64,000 bases of DNA from Limonium bicolor (Eukaryota; Streptophyta; Magnoliopsida; Caryophyllales; Plumbaginaceae), in the NCBI GenBank assembly GCA_023374045.1, contig CM041778.1:93436839-93500838 (forward strand), given 5' to 3'. The notes beneath the pieces are model-generated. The model was not told where the DNA came from, searched no databases, and saw only the letters and a list, made by a program, of their open reading frames with translations. Shown here piece after piece: positions 31,291 through 44,507 of the stretch (within the stretch, counting starts at the first letter, position 1; the number at the start of each line of letters is the position of its first letter). The position numbers and the translations under genes were made by a program.

Positions 31291-33609
31291 ACCTCATTTT
31301 CTACACTCTTAAACACTTACTCATTTCTTGCCAAAATGCTCAACACTTATAATGTTTACTCCCTTAGGTTTATAACATGTTTCTACACATTATTTAGCCC
31401 ACCAAAACACTTTATGTCCTTCCTAGAATTTTCTTCACAAGTTCAAACATCTTCCTTATAACACCTTACTTCCTCATTCTTACCAACCTTTGTATAGATC
31501 CTTAACACAATCTCACCATGGCTTGAAGTATCCTTAACTCTCATTTGCATTCTAAATCCTCCAAGATAATGACCAAGACACTTTAACACTTACGAACACC
31601 TTAATTCACCTTCTTTCACCAATTTAAACCTTAATCATTCCTAGTTCAACCTAGGTCACAAACAACATCATTTAGACACTTACAACTCCTTGTTCATTAA
31701 CCAAATTTCGCCATAGCTTCTCTTGTATCACCTAACACCAAAACACATAGTTGTTCACTTTATACAACCAAGAACACTCAATGTCTTAATTCACATCCTT
31801 ATACATAAACACATGGCTTTTCATCCTTTAACCATCAAAGACACAACTTTACAAGGAACACTCTTACACACAACTAAACCTCAAACTACACTACATCACA
31901 ATATAGTGCATGAACTTAAATTGCTTGGCACTTAGGCCCTTAAATAACATGGCTCTTAGGCCCTTAAATTGCATAAACCTTAAACACTGAATTTCCCACA
32001 TATATATTGCCTTTGACCTGCAAATACACTCAACATCACATATGCCTTTTAATAATTCTCTTGAGAATAATTCACTAGATCATTTTGTCATTGGCTCCTT
32101 AGGTATCTTATCAAGCAACTCAAAGCTCAATTTCCATTACATCAAGATAGGTTAGTTACCTCTTCTCTTCCCAAACTTCTTTCTTGTTTCCTTGGATTGA
32201 AGATCAGCAAGGAACTTGATCACTTGTCAACCTTCTATCCACACACATATAAGGGTAATGATCTTAAGAATTCATACTTAAACTCATATACAAACCCTAG
32301 TTTAACATAAGTGTTTTAATACACTAAAATGATATTTACCTTTGGAATTGAATGGGAACTTGAATAAGTAACAAGATAGGAATCCTCCTAGCCCTTTGAA
32401 GATTGAAATGGAGCTATGGAAGAACAAAAGAAGATACCATTAATGGTGAATTTTCGGACATGTACAAATATGAGAGGAAACTTTGATTTGCTTTGATTTT
32501 CCTTACCTTGGAGCAAAGGAGAATGACAAGGCATGAAAATATGAGCTCAAGCTCCTTCAATGGTGAATCTCCATGGCACCGAAATGAGGCTTTTGAAGAT
32601 TTGAAAAGATAGAAGTGTAGAGCTTGCTCCAACTAAGACAATATGGTCTTAGAATTTGATTTGGTATATGGAGCTAGAAGTTACAAGCAATGGAAGTTGG
32701 AGAATGGCTACTTGCTGTAGCAAACCGATGGAGCTTGGGAGAAGATGAAGAAATCGGTGGGAATTAAGGAATAAAGAAGAAAGTGAGGTGAGAGGTCTAC
32801 TTTTGAAGATATTTATCATATAAAGGTAATTTCTTCTTTTTACTTACTTTTCCTTCTTTTCATTACTTATCTTGTACATGGTGGTGAGTCACCACTTAGG
32901 AAACCGGCCCCTTCCTATAATAGGGCATTTCATGACTTATGTGACCATTTAATTAAGCTAAGTTGACTTAAGTCAAAACTAGCACTATTTGGGCACTATT
33001 CACTAACCAAGGCACATAATTGTGAAAATTTTGATTTCCCATTGATTAAGACCTCCTAATGTGATACTAAGTAGTACACATGTTAATTGAAGAGTAATGA
33101 TGAACATTTAGCCACTCAAAACCCATTCACAAGACAATTTTTCAAAAATGTGCTTTAAGACTCCTTAAAGCACATTTTGTGTTTTAACTTGTTTTCAAGC
33201 TTGGTTTTCTTTGGTAATTGGTTTAATATGTTCATTAACATACAAATAAGGTCTTGGTAAGCTTATTAGGTCTTAACCAAACTTATCCCAAGCTTAGAGC
33301 ATATTTTCGCCCATATTGGCTTTAAGGTATTTATTTGTGTTTTGTTTGGTTTAATTGCCTACCAAGGTTTCCTAAGGGCTTAATTAGCCTTATCAAATCA
33401 TAATTGAATGTTATAAAGTCTTGGTAGGCTCTTTGGGTCCTAACCAAGTTCACTCCAAGCTTAGAGCATGTCTTTGCTCAAACTGTGTCTTAGTGCTTTA
33501 TTGTGTTTTACTATGGTTTAAATTGTTCACTGATGTCCTAAGGCACTTTTTAGCCTTTACATACCATAGTTTAATGTTTAAACAACATATCAAGGTTTGG
33601 GGTATTTCA

Positions 33610-33646
33610 ATCTACCCCCCTTAAAAGAACTTCGTCCTCGATGTTC
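33610..33646 (-). promoter_or_regulatory. Terminal polypurine tract with hairpin (C)
   Basis: In element sense: GAACATCG-AGGA-CGAAGTTC (33627-33646), then TTTTAAGGGGGGTAGA and the LTR start. Compared with A (AACTTTG/CAAAGTT), one T-A pair is changed to C-G on both arms; one A/A mismatch is present. Confidence 0.85.
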
Positions 33647-34949
33647 ATACGTCCCACACATCATTGGATTAGAACACAGGGATTACTTGCAAATAAAACT
33701 TCCATAACCAAACATACTTTACACACACCCTCGGACTTAACGGTCCGGGTAACATATACACATCCATACATAACATAACATACTTACATGATAACCTCGG
33801 ACTCAACGGTCCGAGTATCTTGACAACATTGTACTTACATAACAACCCTTAGACTCTCAGGTCTGGGTAACATAACAACATTTAGACACATAGGCTAGGT
33901 AGCATAACAACATTTCGGAACTCAACCACATTAGGACTCAAGGTCAAAATAATATTTATTACACATACCACACAACATGTCTTAGCATGTATGGCAACCA
34001 AAAATACTTTTTTTTTATACACTGTGATCCCGCAGAACCCGGTCGTGATGGACACCTTCTGGTCCCCGTCCTTTTGGGAGGTCAAAACAGTCACTTCATT
34101 TTTAACATATATACTTCTCATGTCACCGGTCCGAAGACAAAGGCTCATGCGTCCTCGCTCGTGAGCAAGTACTACAAAAATATTCTTTACTAGGTTAAGT
34201 ATAAGAGAATCCTTTATTCAAAATGTTAACCGACTGTTTTGAAAATACCAATTGAAAATCCTTTGAAAACGCAACACAACTCCAAGTCCAACTTATGCTC
34301 TTTGCATCTTTCTTAGCCTGGTTATTTGTGACCACTTATAGGGAGCTTCAAGAATCATCCAACCCTGATGTGATCAGCATCAGTGTTGAACTATCCTTCC
34401 ACCGCAATTGTGTTCGGTTTCCCTTGATCTCATGAAAATCAAGTTTCACCTCCCACTTCAATTTCAAGCATCAGGTAAATCACTCATTTCCAATTTTCTA
34501 TCTTTTAAGTCATTCTAGTCATAATCATACATCTCCAAGGGATAGAACTCCGTCTATCAGTTATCTCCATTCACTTAAATCTAGTTACCTAGGGAATCTT
34601 ATTCTCACTAGGTTCTATGTCGGTTTCATACCCTCTCATGAATCACTATATTAAATATATACATATATTTTATCAAAATACAACACACGGTTTACTGTCG
34701 GGGTTTTTGTTCCCCGGGAGTTTCTTTACTCCCTTACACTTGTACTAACACACAACAGTTAGCAAATATAACACACACCTATCACAATGGTATTCGCATC
34801 TTCTGTGCGCAATTACCATAATTAAACCATGAATGAATGCGTATGTTTATGTAACGCATGCACCAATCATCCAAACAAATTATTTTGTGCTATGCACAAC
34901 ACAGTTCACGTACACTTGTACGGTAAAACACACTAAGCGGTTTTGCGCT

Positions 34950-34984
34950 CTACCCCCCTTAAAAGGGATTACGTCCACGTAATC
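34950..34984 (-). promoter_or_regulatory. Internal hairpin plus polypurine tract (C)
   Basis: In element sense: GATTACGT-GG-ACGTAATC (34967-34984), CCCTTTTAA, GGGGGGTAG. The stem differs from A (GTTACGC/GCGTAAC) by paired changes. Confidence 0.75.
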
Positions 34985-37675
34985 AACCACTGAATATTGG
35001 TTTAAAAAAGTTCTACCATCGTGAAGTGTTTCAACTTCCACGCGGTACGTTATACAATGTGTTCTGCTTAGAGGACCTTAACCATATTGGCGGTTTAGTC
35101 CCTAAACCAAGAATTCTCATTGGAGTTTATTTAACTCATAACCGGTTTCGGTCCTGGCCTGTGAGGCTTCTAGGCATTGATAATTAGCCATTTATTCGAA
35201 TTCACGATGCATATTCGGTATCTGAAGCATGGTTTCATTGGCCTCTACTGCAGAACTCTGATAACTTTAGAGCTTAGTTTGCCCCATTCGTTATTCTTAC
35301 AGTATTCTACATCTCCCATTTATCACCTTTATCTTAGTAATAATGGTTTCTCAACCGGCGCGTGTTATCTCTTACCGTGAGCGAATTCGGTGAGTTACAA
35401 ACTTTATCCACTTCCATAATAATTTATTGTGTATACTGCTATGTATTTCACAATGATTGACTTGTTTCGTTCTGACTTACTGTCGGTTGAGGTTGAGCTA
35501 CTACCTAGTGTGTAGTGCTCTCCGGTTATTTCTACACTTGAGGTATATTCCATACCAATATTTGGTATTTAGTGCTACTGTAGTCACTTGTTCTTAATCA
35601 TGCCTCCACATTTGGTCCTGTACAAGTACTCTTTCTTTGGTACGTCCTTGCATTTCCTATGCATCAGTCACTATGGCGTTATAAGCCGCTTTCTGTTTCC
35701 TCCACAATTAACATTTCCCGAATCCTAGCTATCGCACTCGATCATTACTGCACAAATGCAATACCAAAACACTCAGTCATACAGAGTGCAGAGGCGTAAA
35801 CTCTTGGCAGTAAATCTCTTATGCGACCGCAATGGGAATCCACACTGAGTTCCTTATCACATAGTACCAACTACTGGCTTATTGCGCAGTCTGTTTATCA
35901 TCACTTACCTTGCATCTCCACTGAGTTTAACTCATAACTGGTCTTATCTGCCATATTATTTAACAACACTTATACAACGGTCGCTTTCTACGCACCGTGC
36001 TCTTTCTCATTGTATAACATCAACTTATATGGTATTCACTGTCATATTAGCTTCCACACATATACTTACATCATTCGTATTATGGTTCGTCATTCATTTG
36101 GATGACTACAGAATGCTCCTTGAGCGTTGATCACTCGAGTCACAAGCCGGCGTTATTCAGCTCGGTGCTTCACTTTATACACACATGCTACCAAACTATC
36201 TGTTCTCTCGCAATGACAACATGGTCAATCCTTAACATGTTCTTGAACTTGGTTCACATAACTACCGCTCCAGCGGCTTCATAGTATCAAGAGGTATCCC
36301 CACTCATAAAGCAGTGGTTTGTTCTCCGCTCTATTTACTTGTACAACATAGACTTCTACAATCGATTCAAATTTACCTAACACATTTGCTTGTGGTTTAG
36401 TAGCCTTACTGCCTCGAGCTCTGCTCATTGTAGGCTGTTCACACACATTACTTCTCTGTACCACATTACATGGTTTGGATATCATATTGGGCTCCATGAC
36501 AAGGTCGTTGCATTCCGTTTCCTTTCATGGGATGCCCCTTAGGATTGTCAGTCCGTCTCCTGACAACTTATGTCTAAACTGGGTGTTAGTTTCAACCCTT
36601 GTGTTTCTGTCACGTTAATTCGTTCAACTATCGTTGATGCGAACACCCTTAAAGGATTGCTCCTGGGTGTTGCTAAGTTATGCCTACATCTGGTTCGCAC
36701 TTATTGGTATATTCAGTTAGCCACACCGTTTGCGTTCTTAACTGGCTTATTATCTTCTTCTGTGAAGATCAACATTTCCTGGTAGTGTAGGTACTCATTC
36801 TGGGAGTTTCATCCCGTTCATTGCACATTAATGTGTCCACATTAGGCATCTGCTTGCCATGCAAAGGCTGGGTCACCATTCCAGCTATCATGTTTATCCC
36901 TGGGATCCTTAAGACATATGCTATGTCTTTACATAACAGTTAGTGCACTTCGCACCTCCTGACTCTTAAACATTTCCTTGAAATGAATTCACTAATTCCT
37001 TTAGTCCCGTTAACTTAACTGAGTTCCTTTACTTTAACCATTCTTGGTAATCAGTTGCTCTTGCTTGACTTTTACTGCTGAACGTAGTATGGAGTCGACT
37101 ACTTCTCGTGTTCCGGACTCTACTCGTATACATATGTGGGGTACCATGCTGATACATTGCTACTTACCCAACTAACCGATAAGTAGGTCTGTCAGGTCCA
37201 CAAGCTCCTATCGGAGTGCGGTCGCCCCACATTACAGTTGGTACACTCGTAGTGTCCGTCACACGCCTAGGTGAAGTATTCTGTTGTCAACTCCCTTATA
37301 TTGTCCTATGACAACATGCATTCCGTGCTTCCCGAACTTAATCAAGGGAAAGTTTATCCACTGTTGTATCTTTATCAACTACCCTTGGGTTTACTGGTTT
37401 GGTTTAAAAGAAGGTTAGAAAGAAGTATTGGTTTGAAAGAAACTTTGGTCTTGAAAAAGGGTTTGGAAATGGTTCTAAGTTTGAAAGAAAAATTCTCGTG
37501 GTTTCACAACGTTTTCTTGCCTTAACCAAGTCTAGCTTCCTACTAACTGGTGTATTCTCATTTACAGGGGTTAGGCCTTTAAGCCCTTCCACAGTTATGA
37601 TGATCACTTAACTTCGTGGTACTATACTAAGTACTTGTATTTGTTAAAAATTTTCCCGAACATCCCTGTTATAGC

Positions 37676-37695
37676 AGCACTTGCCATGGCAAGTG
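37676..37695 (-). other. Perfect 20-nt palindrome (C)
   Basis: GCACTTGCCATGGCAAGTGC, 0.84 kb after the LTR in element sense; homologous to 2034-2053 (A) and 49612-49631 (G). Confidence 0.85.
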
Positions 37696-38514
37696 CGCCA
37701 TGCTAACTGGCTGTCGGTTCAACACACACACCGGTTGCGGTTTTGTTTTCAACCGCACCATAATCAGTGGCCTTTTGGCCCTTACTTTGATCTTACAGTC
37801 TTAACAATAAATCTTCTGGGCGACTTCTCACTGTATTTACATGATAATCACTAACTAGGGTGTTTCCCATTCTGGAAGACCCCTTTTTACTCAGCACTGT
37901 ATCCTCTTCGTAGCCCGTTCCACGCATTTGTCGTGGTTACTGAGACTTGTCTCTTGTTTGGGTACTATGTTGTAGTTCCTTCGTCAGTTGGTATATCGTT
38001 GGTGTATTATTTAACTTTTGTAGTCCCGTAGACACTAGTCTCGGGTTCTATTTCCTCACTTCCTGCCTGTTGCATAGTTGGTGCGTTGCAAGCTGGTTGT
38101 TCTCGACTGCTCGGCATGTCGACCCAGGTTGCCGGAAATTCTATTCTCCTATGCATAGGTTTCTTCATTCCTTGCAATCAAATGCAGTTAACCTTGTTCA
38201 GATGGAAACCATCTCCGGGATTCCCACCTTTCGGGATCTACCGTATAACAGGTTCCCCTTACTTACAACGATGTTTAATAACAGCCAAATCGGGTTTTCC
38301 GAGTAAGAGAGGACTTCCTTCTCTCTGGCGTTCTTTCCCAAGTTATAAAACAGGGATTGTGGAGGGCGGGAAGGTTATAGTAGGTTTCCAGTATTCGCTG
38401 GTAGTTCCTAACTAGCGTATCTCTCACGCTATTACTCAACCCTTAACCCAAAGTACTAAAATCCTAACTCCGTACTTCCTAAGCTCGGTAATTCAGTCAT
38501 CAGAGTGATACTTC

Positions 38515-38526
38515 GCTCTGATACCA
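38515..38526 (-). promoter_or_regulatory. tRNA-iMet primer binding site (C)
   Basis: TGGTATCAGAGC on the minus strand, 5 nt after the LTR end. It lies in a hairpin with ATCAGAG against CTCTGAT (38500-38506). Confidence 0.92.
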
Positions 38527-38531
38527 CTTTT

Positions 38532-41500
38532 TGTAACACCCCGACTACAACCATACACTTAACAACAAATCGCAGCGGAAAACTTAACTCATCACAGTAC
38601 TTAACTCAATGGTGTTACACGCCGTTAGCCACCCACGTGGCTAACAAGGCTAATACATATGCACTGTATCGGTCTGATGGACTAGATTCCCGAGCATCTA
38701 CACATTACTATACCTTTCCATTAACAACAACCAACATACATAAACATTCCAACTGTACCGAGTATTTACAAATTGGTGCCTATAACAATTTCGGTACTAC
38801 TCCAACAATACTTACACAATTTAAATGGCTACCCATGTACAAACGACTACCTCGTCCTACTCTCGAACGGCTTCCAGCTCCTTGTACCTGAAATAGGAAA
38901 GTGAAGAAAGGGTGGCCCCCCAGGGGCTCAGCACCTTTGCGTATGGTAATCCCGCAGCCGCATGCTGCATACCGGGCCACGCACAACTAATTGTTGTCTT
39001 AGCATGCGGTGATTATATTTTAATCATGCATGTAACCATAAACACATTGCACATCCACAAACATACAACACACACAAGCATAGCAACGAACAACACACAT
39101 ACACATTAGGAACGAGTCCTTTGAGGGGAACAGACCAAACACAAGTTAGCCAACTTAGTGGCCTAGCGAACAATTTCAGTCTTATGTTAAGCTCGTTACA
39201 GGATAACATAATTAAATGTGTCAGACTTAGTATTGAACCGATCACACTATCTCACCATTATTTTATTTAGAGGTGTCAGTCTTTATATAGAACCGAACAC
39301 ACCATACATCACAACTTATTTAGAAGTGTCGGATATAGTGACCCAATTACTTCTTATACATAATCCTCCTAGCCTGAACAACAATCGGGTAGGAAAGCCA
39401 TTGATCTTAGGCTTGTGGGTGATTGAAATCCAAGAAGGAAAAACAATCATAACAGAGTGGGAGTCGAAGCGAATATAGACATCAACTCCCAAACAAACTT
39501 TACACATGATTCCCCCTAGACCGATCATCAGTCAGAATAGGTAAGCTTTGAATTAAGCTAGTGGGCGATTGAAGACCAAGAAGGAAATCAACCATAACAT
39601 AACAGAGAGGAAGGTAAAGCAAATATGGATACCCACTCCTAAACAACGCGCGACCGGAACAACCGGATTCCTCACCCCCCATTAGTACATATATACTTAT
39701 AAGTAAACAGTTAGAGCTCCATTATGGAACCTATTACACCCACACACCTTAAGGCATTACAACTGGGTTAACACACAAGGGAGGTCCATACATTCACACA
39801 CAACATCACACAATTAACTCACGCATAGCCGTGGTTAGAACGTCCTATGGTTCGGGTCGTTAAATCCGAATACCGATCTCTCATGTGATCCTAGACTCAG
39901 TTAGCTAAGGTTTAACACTTTCGAGGTTAAATGGTATCGGAATTGAACACGCCACATAAATGAATTACTATAAACTCATTACATGTTTTATCTTACAACG
40001 TGGCAAACATACAGAAAAACACATTGGCATACAAGCCGGTGTAATCCGGTAGGACACATGTTGCAAGAAAACCATACCTGTCACCGGGGTTTCACTCTAA
40101 CGTGCCATCACATGTTCCTCGTAACATCTTTGAACAACTGGTAACATTACATTTACTTTCATTAACACCGGGGTAACTTGTTTGTTTAAAGTCCAATGCT
40201 CATGACTTATTCCTGTTAAACAGTTAAATAACTTCACATTTTTAACTTGTTTTACTTTTACATTTTAACACAACTTTTCACCCACTCAGTTATCATTATA
40301 ACTCACTTAACATGTCCTTAAAAATCTCATAACATCATTACTTATCAATCCCCATCATTAGATATCATTTTCTAGCCTTAAACAAAGTTTTGGTCAAAAC
40401 AGCACCATGTCCGAACTTGTGTCCGAGCTTCCAAAGTTCGGACGCAAGTCGAGACTCGAAAGGGTGTAAACTGACGACTGTCTGAACATGTGTCCGAGCT
40501 TCCCAAGTTCGGACACTGTTCGAGGCCAAACCAGAGAATAGAGATGGGTGTGTCCGAACTTCCAAATTCGGACGATAGTTCGAATGTAGCTTTAAAACTC
40601 AGGAAACTTACGCGCAACAGGGCATGTCCGAACGTCCAAGTTCAGACGGAAGTTCGGACGCGCCATAAACCTCATTTTCTACACTCTTAACACTTACTCA
40701 TTTCTTGACAAAATGCTCAACACTTATAATGCTTCCTCCCTTAGGTTTATAACATGTTTCTACACATTATTTAGCCGACCAAAACACTTTATGTCCTTCT
40801 TAGAATTTTCTTCACAAGTTCAAACATCTTCCTTATAACACCTTACTTCCTCATTGTTACCAACCTTTGTATAGATCCTTAACACAATCTCACCATGGCT
40901 TGAAGTATCCTTAACTCTCATTTGCATTCTAAATCCTCCAAGATAATGACCAAGACACTTTAACACTTACGAACACCTTAATTCACCTTCTTTCACCAAT
41001 TTAAACCTTAATCATTCCTAGTTCAACCTTGGTCACCAAACATCATTTAGACACTTACAACTCCTTGTTCATTAACCAAATTTCGCCATAGCTTCTCTTG
41101 TATCACCTAACACCAAAACACATAGTTGTTCACTTTAATACAACCCAAGAACACTCAATGTCTTAATTCACATCCTTATACACAACACATGGCTTTTCAT
41201 CCTTTAACCATCAAAGACACAACTTTACAAGGAACACTCTTACACACAACTAAACCTCAAACTACACTACATCACAATATAGTGCATGAACTTAAATTGC
41301 TTGGCACTTAGGCCCTTAAATAACATGGCTCTTAGGCCCTTAAATTGCATAAACCTTTAACACTGAATTTCCCACATATATATTGCCTTTGACCTGCAAA
41401 TACACTCAACATCACATATTCCTTTTAATAATTCTCTTGAGAATAATTCACTAGCTCATTTTGTCATTGGCTCCTTAGGTATCTTATCAAGCAACTCAAA

Positions 41501-43000
41501 GCTCAATTTCCTATGACACATAATTACATCAACATAGGTTAGTTACCTCTTCTCTTCCCAAACTTCTTTCTTGTTTCTTGGATTGAAGATCAGCAAGGAA
41601 CTTGATCACTTGTCAACCTTCTATCCACACACACATATAAGGGTAATGAGCTTAAGAATTCATACTTAAACTCGTATACAAACCCTAGTTTAACATAAGT
41701 GTTTTAATACACTAAAATGATATTTACCTTTGGAATTGAATGGGAACTTGAATAAGTAACAAGATAGGAATCCTCCTAGCCCTTTGAAGATTGAAATGGA
41801 GCTATGGAAGAACAAAAGAAGACACCATTAATGGTGAATTTCGGACATGTACAAATATGAGAGGAAACTTTGATTTGCTTTGATTTTCCTTACCTTGGAG
41901 CAAAGGAGAATGACAAGGCATGAAAATATGAGCTCAAGCTCCTTCAATGGTGAATCTCCATGGCACCGAAATGAGGCTTTTGAAGATTTGAAAAGATAGA
42001 AGTGTAGAGCTTGCTCCAACTAAGACAAATATGGTCTTAGAATATGATTTGGTATATGGTGCTAGAAGTTACAAGCAATGGAAGTTGGAGAATGGCTACT
42101 TGCTGTAGCAAAACCGATGGAGCTTGGGAGAAGATGAAGAAATCGGTGGGAATTAAGGAAGAAAGAAGAAAGTGAGGTGAGAGGTCTACTTTTGAAGATA
42201 TTTATCATATAAAGGTAATTTCTTCTTTTTACTTACTTTTCCTTCTTTTCTTTACTTATCTTGTACATGGTGGTGAGTCACCACTTAGGAAACCGGACCC
42301 CTTCCTATATAATAGGGCATTTCATGACTTATGTTGACCATTTAATTAAGCTATGTTGACTTAAGTCAAAACTTGCACATTTGGGCACTATTCACTAACC
42401 AAGGCACATAATTGTGAAAATTTTGATTTCCCGTTGATTTAGACCTCCTAATGTGATACTAAGTAGTACAAATGTTAATTGAAGAGTAATGATGGACATT
42501 TAGCCACTCAAAACCCATTTACAAGACAATTTTCAAAAATGTGCTTTACGACTCCTTAAAGCACATTTTATGTTTCAACTTGTTTTCAAGCTTGGTTTTC
42601 TTTGGTAATTGGTTTAATATGTTCATTAACATACAAATAAGGTCTTGGTGAGCTTATTAGGTCTTAACCAAACTTATCCCAAGCTTAGAGCACATTTTCG
42701 CCCATATTGGCTTTAAGGTATTTATTTGTGTTTTGTTTGGTTTAATTGCCTACCAAGGTTTCCTAAGGGCTTAATTAGCCTTATCAAATCATAATTGAAT
42801 GTTATAAAGTCTTGGTAGGCTCTTTGGGTCCTAACCAAGTTCACTCCAAGCTTAGAGCATGTTTTTGCTCAAACTGTGTCTTAGTGCTTTATTGTGCTTT
42901 ACTATGGTTTAAATTGTTCACTGATGTTCCAAAGGCACATTTTAGCCTTTACATACCATAGTTTAATGTTTAAACACATATCAAGGTTTAGGGTATTTCA
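38532..43000 (-). mobile_element. Element C, complete 5' LTR (4.47 kb)
   Basis: In element sense it runs from TGAAATACCCC (43000) to GGGGTGTTACA (38532). It matches the split 3' LTR closely and supplies the unoccupied site of D at 39531-39546. A diverged duplication of about 165 bp (gaaagccattgat...actcccaaacaa and gtaagctttgaat...actcctaaacaa) lies at 39389-39655. The hairpin array is at 40409-40665, and TGAGTCA in the GTGGTGAGTCACCAC palindrome at 42270-42284. Confidence 0.93.
40409..40665. repeat. TGTCCGAAC hairpin array in C 5' LTR
   Basis: Counterpart of 31031-31290, four units of 71-74 bp, with a few substitutions in the stems. Confidence 0.88.
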
Positions 43001-43405
43001 CCGGCCCGCTATTTTTTCCGGGTTGTTCCTAGGACGGTCTCGGTCCCTGGTCAGCAGTCTTGAATCGGTCTTTGACCAGGCTCGGACCAGGGTGGTCTCG
43101 AGTTGACCCGTCCCAGTGACCACCTTTAGTTTTAATTAGTATGTGACAGTCTGGCATGTAACGAAACCATTGTAAAAATTATATAAATAGGTGTTCACCT
43201 CAAATAATAAAGCATGATTGTCTAATTCTTCGAAAAGCTCTCTTAATCTCTTTCCTCTATTACTTTATCATACTTTGTATTAGAACCCAATTTGGAAAGA
43301 CTCGTACAGACATCCAGATAACAAACGTATCCCATCACGTGAGGAATTTATGACTAGTTAGGAGGAGTCGAGTGGATTACGAGAGGGTGTAGACTTACAT
43401 TAACA
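43001..43405 (+). mobile_element. Fragment E, 3' part of an LTR from another gypsy element
   Basis: A TATATAAATAG box (43180-43190) is followed 16 bp later by AATAAA (43206-43211), and the segment ends at TTAACA (43405) before TTTTGGTGTCGTCTGTGAG. Many plant gypsy elements have TTTGGCGCCGTCTGTGGG at this place, so 43409-43420 is a decayed primer site. The LTR start is missing; C begins at 43000. Confidence 0.75.
43180..43211 (+). promoter_or_regulatory. TATA box and overlapping AATAAA in LTR E
   Basis: The 16-bp spacing between TATATAAATAG and AATAAA is the compact promoter/polyadenylation layout common in short plant LTRs. Confidence 0.65.
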
Positions 43406-43546
43406 TTTTGGTGTCGTCTGTGAGAAACGAACAACTCATCTAGCAACCACGATACTATTAGTAGATGAGAAACTTGCTTAAATAATGACATGCTATTGAT
43501 TTAAGGAAGTAACTTGTTTTGCAGGAAATTCACCAAGGAGATCACA

Positions 43547-43819
43547 ATGCCACCTAAAACACGGCGGACTGTGGAATAGGAAAACCAGAAGCTGCACGAG
43601 GAAATCTTGAGGGAAACCTTAGAGAAATGATGAAGGAGCTGACCAGAGCAGACGACGAGAGAATTGTCGAAAGCAATGAACAATTTCAACACGAGTTGAT
43701 GTAGCGTGACAAAGGCTACCAAAGAAAGATGGAAGAGATGGCAGGAGCTATAGAAATCTTGAAGGGAAAAGATTCATATGGGAGTTACAAGAAGAAGAAA
43801 GAGGAGAAAGAATCCCGAG
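43547..43819 (+). pseudogene. N-terminal gag remnant of fragment E
   Basis: An ATG at 43547 starts MPPKTRRTVE followed by an in-frame stop, then ENQKLHEEILRET. Further on come charged, coiled-coil-like segments (around 43640-43790: MMKELTRADD-like and KMEEMAGAIEILKGKD-like stretches in changing frames). This is the usual start of Tat-like Gag: a short basic N-terminus, then a Q/E-rich coiled coil. It is cut at about 43820, where sequence of the F LTR begins. Stops and shifts rule out function. Confidence 0.65.
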
Positions 43820-44507
43820 AAGCATCGTGAGGTAGAAACCCTCAAGGCCTAAGATTAAGTAATATTAACTAACAAACTCATTGTGATAGTGTGATTGCAT
43901 TTCTTGATTGAATGTAGAGTTTTTGTGTGAATATACATTTATAATGTATGTTGTATGCATGCTGATTGAATTAAAATGAATCGCATGCTCTCGACCAATA
44001 GTCGGCGTACCCCCTCGCTAGTAGCGGGTTATGCGAATTCAAATGCAGCAATTTGCTGAGCCCTAGGGGCACGTTTATTTGCCAGGTTACGTGGATGACG
44101 ATCAACCGTTCGAGAGGTGACGGGTTATTATTAAGCATGGGTAGTTGTTTAAGGTTTGTACTTGTAGTATTGTGGACTTGTAAGACCGAAGTGTGTTGAA
44201 CAGTTGGGGAATTGTAGTAAACTCGGTATAGTATTGAATGGTTTTGTATTTGTATATTGCGGATTTGAAGTGGTATGTAAATTGACATTTGATTAAGGAA
44301 AAGGAATGTATTGTTGGCGTAGTGTACTCGGTATGTTTGACATCAGACTGATATTGTAATTGTATTGATTGTTTAGTTGGATTGGCCTGTTAGTCACGTG
44401 TGTGGCTAAGCATTGTATCACCCCAGGTTATTTGGAATTCCGCTGCTGTGAATTGGTAATGGAGTTGGTTAGGACTTAATTGGGTGATTACTGGTAGGGG
44501 TGTTACA
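43820..44507 (+). mobile_element. Element F, 3' part of the 5' LTR
   Basis: It matches LTR A from about position 480 on (ccctcaa-gcctaag, gtcggcgtacc, ccctagggg, ggtgttaca) but is clearly diverged. It ends at TGTTACA (44507), before a primer site. The start of the LTR is missing. Confidence 0.85.

Larger units (their letters stand above)
30162..33609 (-). mobile_element. Element C, proximal part of the 3' LTR
   Basis: This continues 20607-20990 after the nested element D and matches 39536-43000 closely. It ends (starts, in element sense) with TGAAATACCCC at 33609, next to the polypurine tract. It contains a 71-74 bp TGTCCGAAC hairpin array (31031-31290) and a TGASTCA box in a 15-bp palindrome (GTGGTGAGTCACCAC, 32881-32895). 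A 72-codon frame at 32414-32632 is shared with the other LTR but has no family. Confidence 0.93.
33610..38531 (-). mobile_element. Element C, internal domain without coding capacity
   Basis: This 4.9-kb minus-strand internal domain is homologous in blocks to A. In element sense: primer site with hairpin (38515-38526), 20-nt palindrome (37676-37695), GTATC-type hairpin (37141-37155), internal polypurine module (34950-34984), a conserved block at 34330-34470, and the terminal module (33610-33646). No gag, protease, reverse transcriptase or integrase motif is recognisable on either strand. Frames of 60-119 codons here are chance ORFs. Confidence 0.82.

Noticed and set aside
32414..32632. 72-residue minus-strand ORF also present at 41828-42019
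   Set aside because: Shared only because both are LTR copies of C; it is shortened by a frameshift in the second copy and not kept in G or H.
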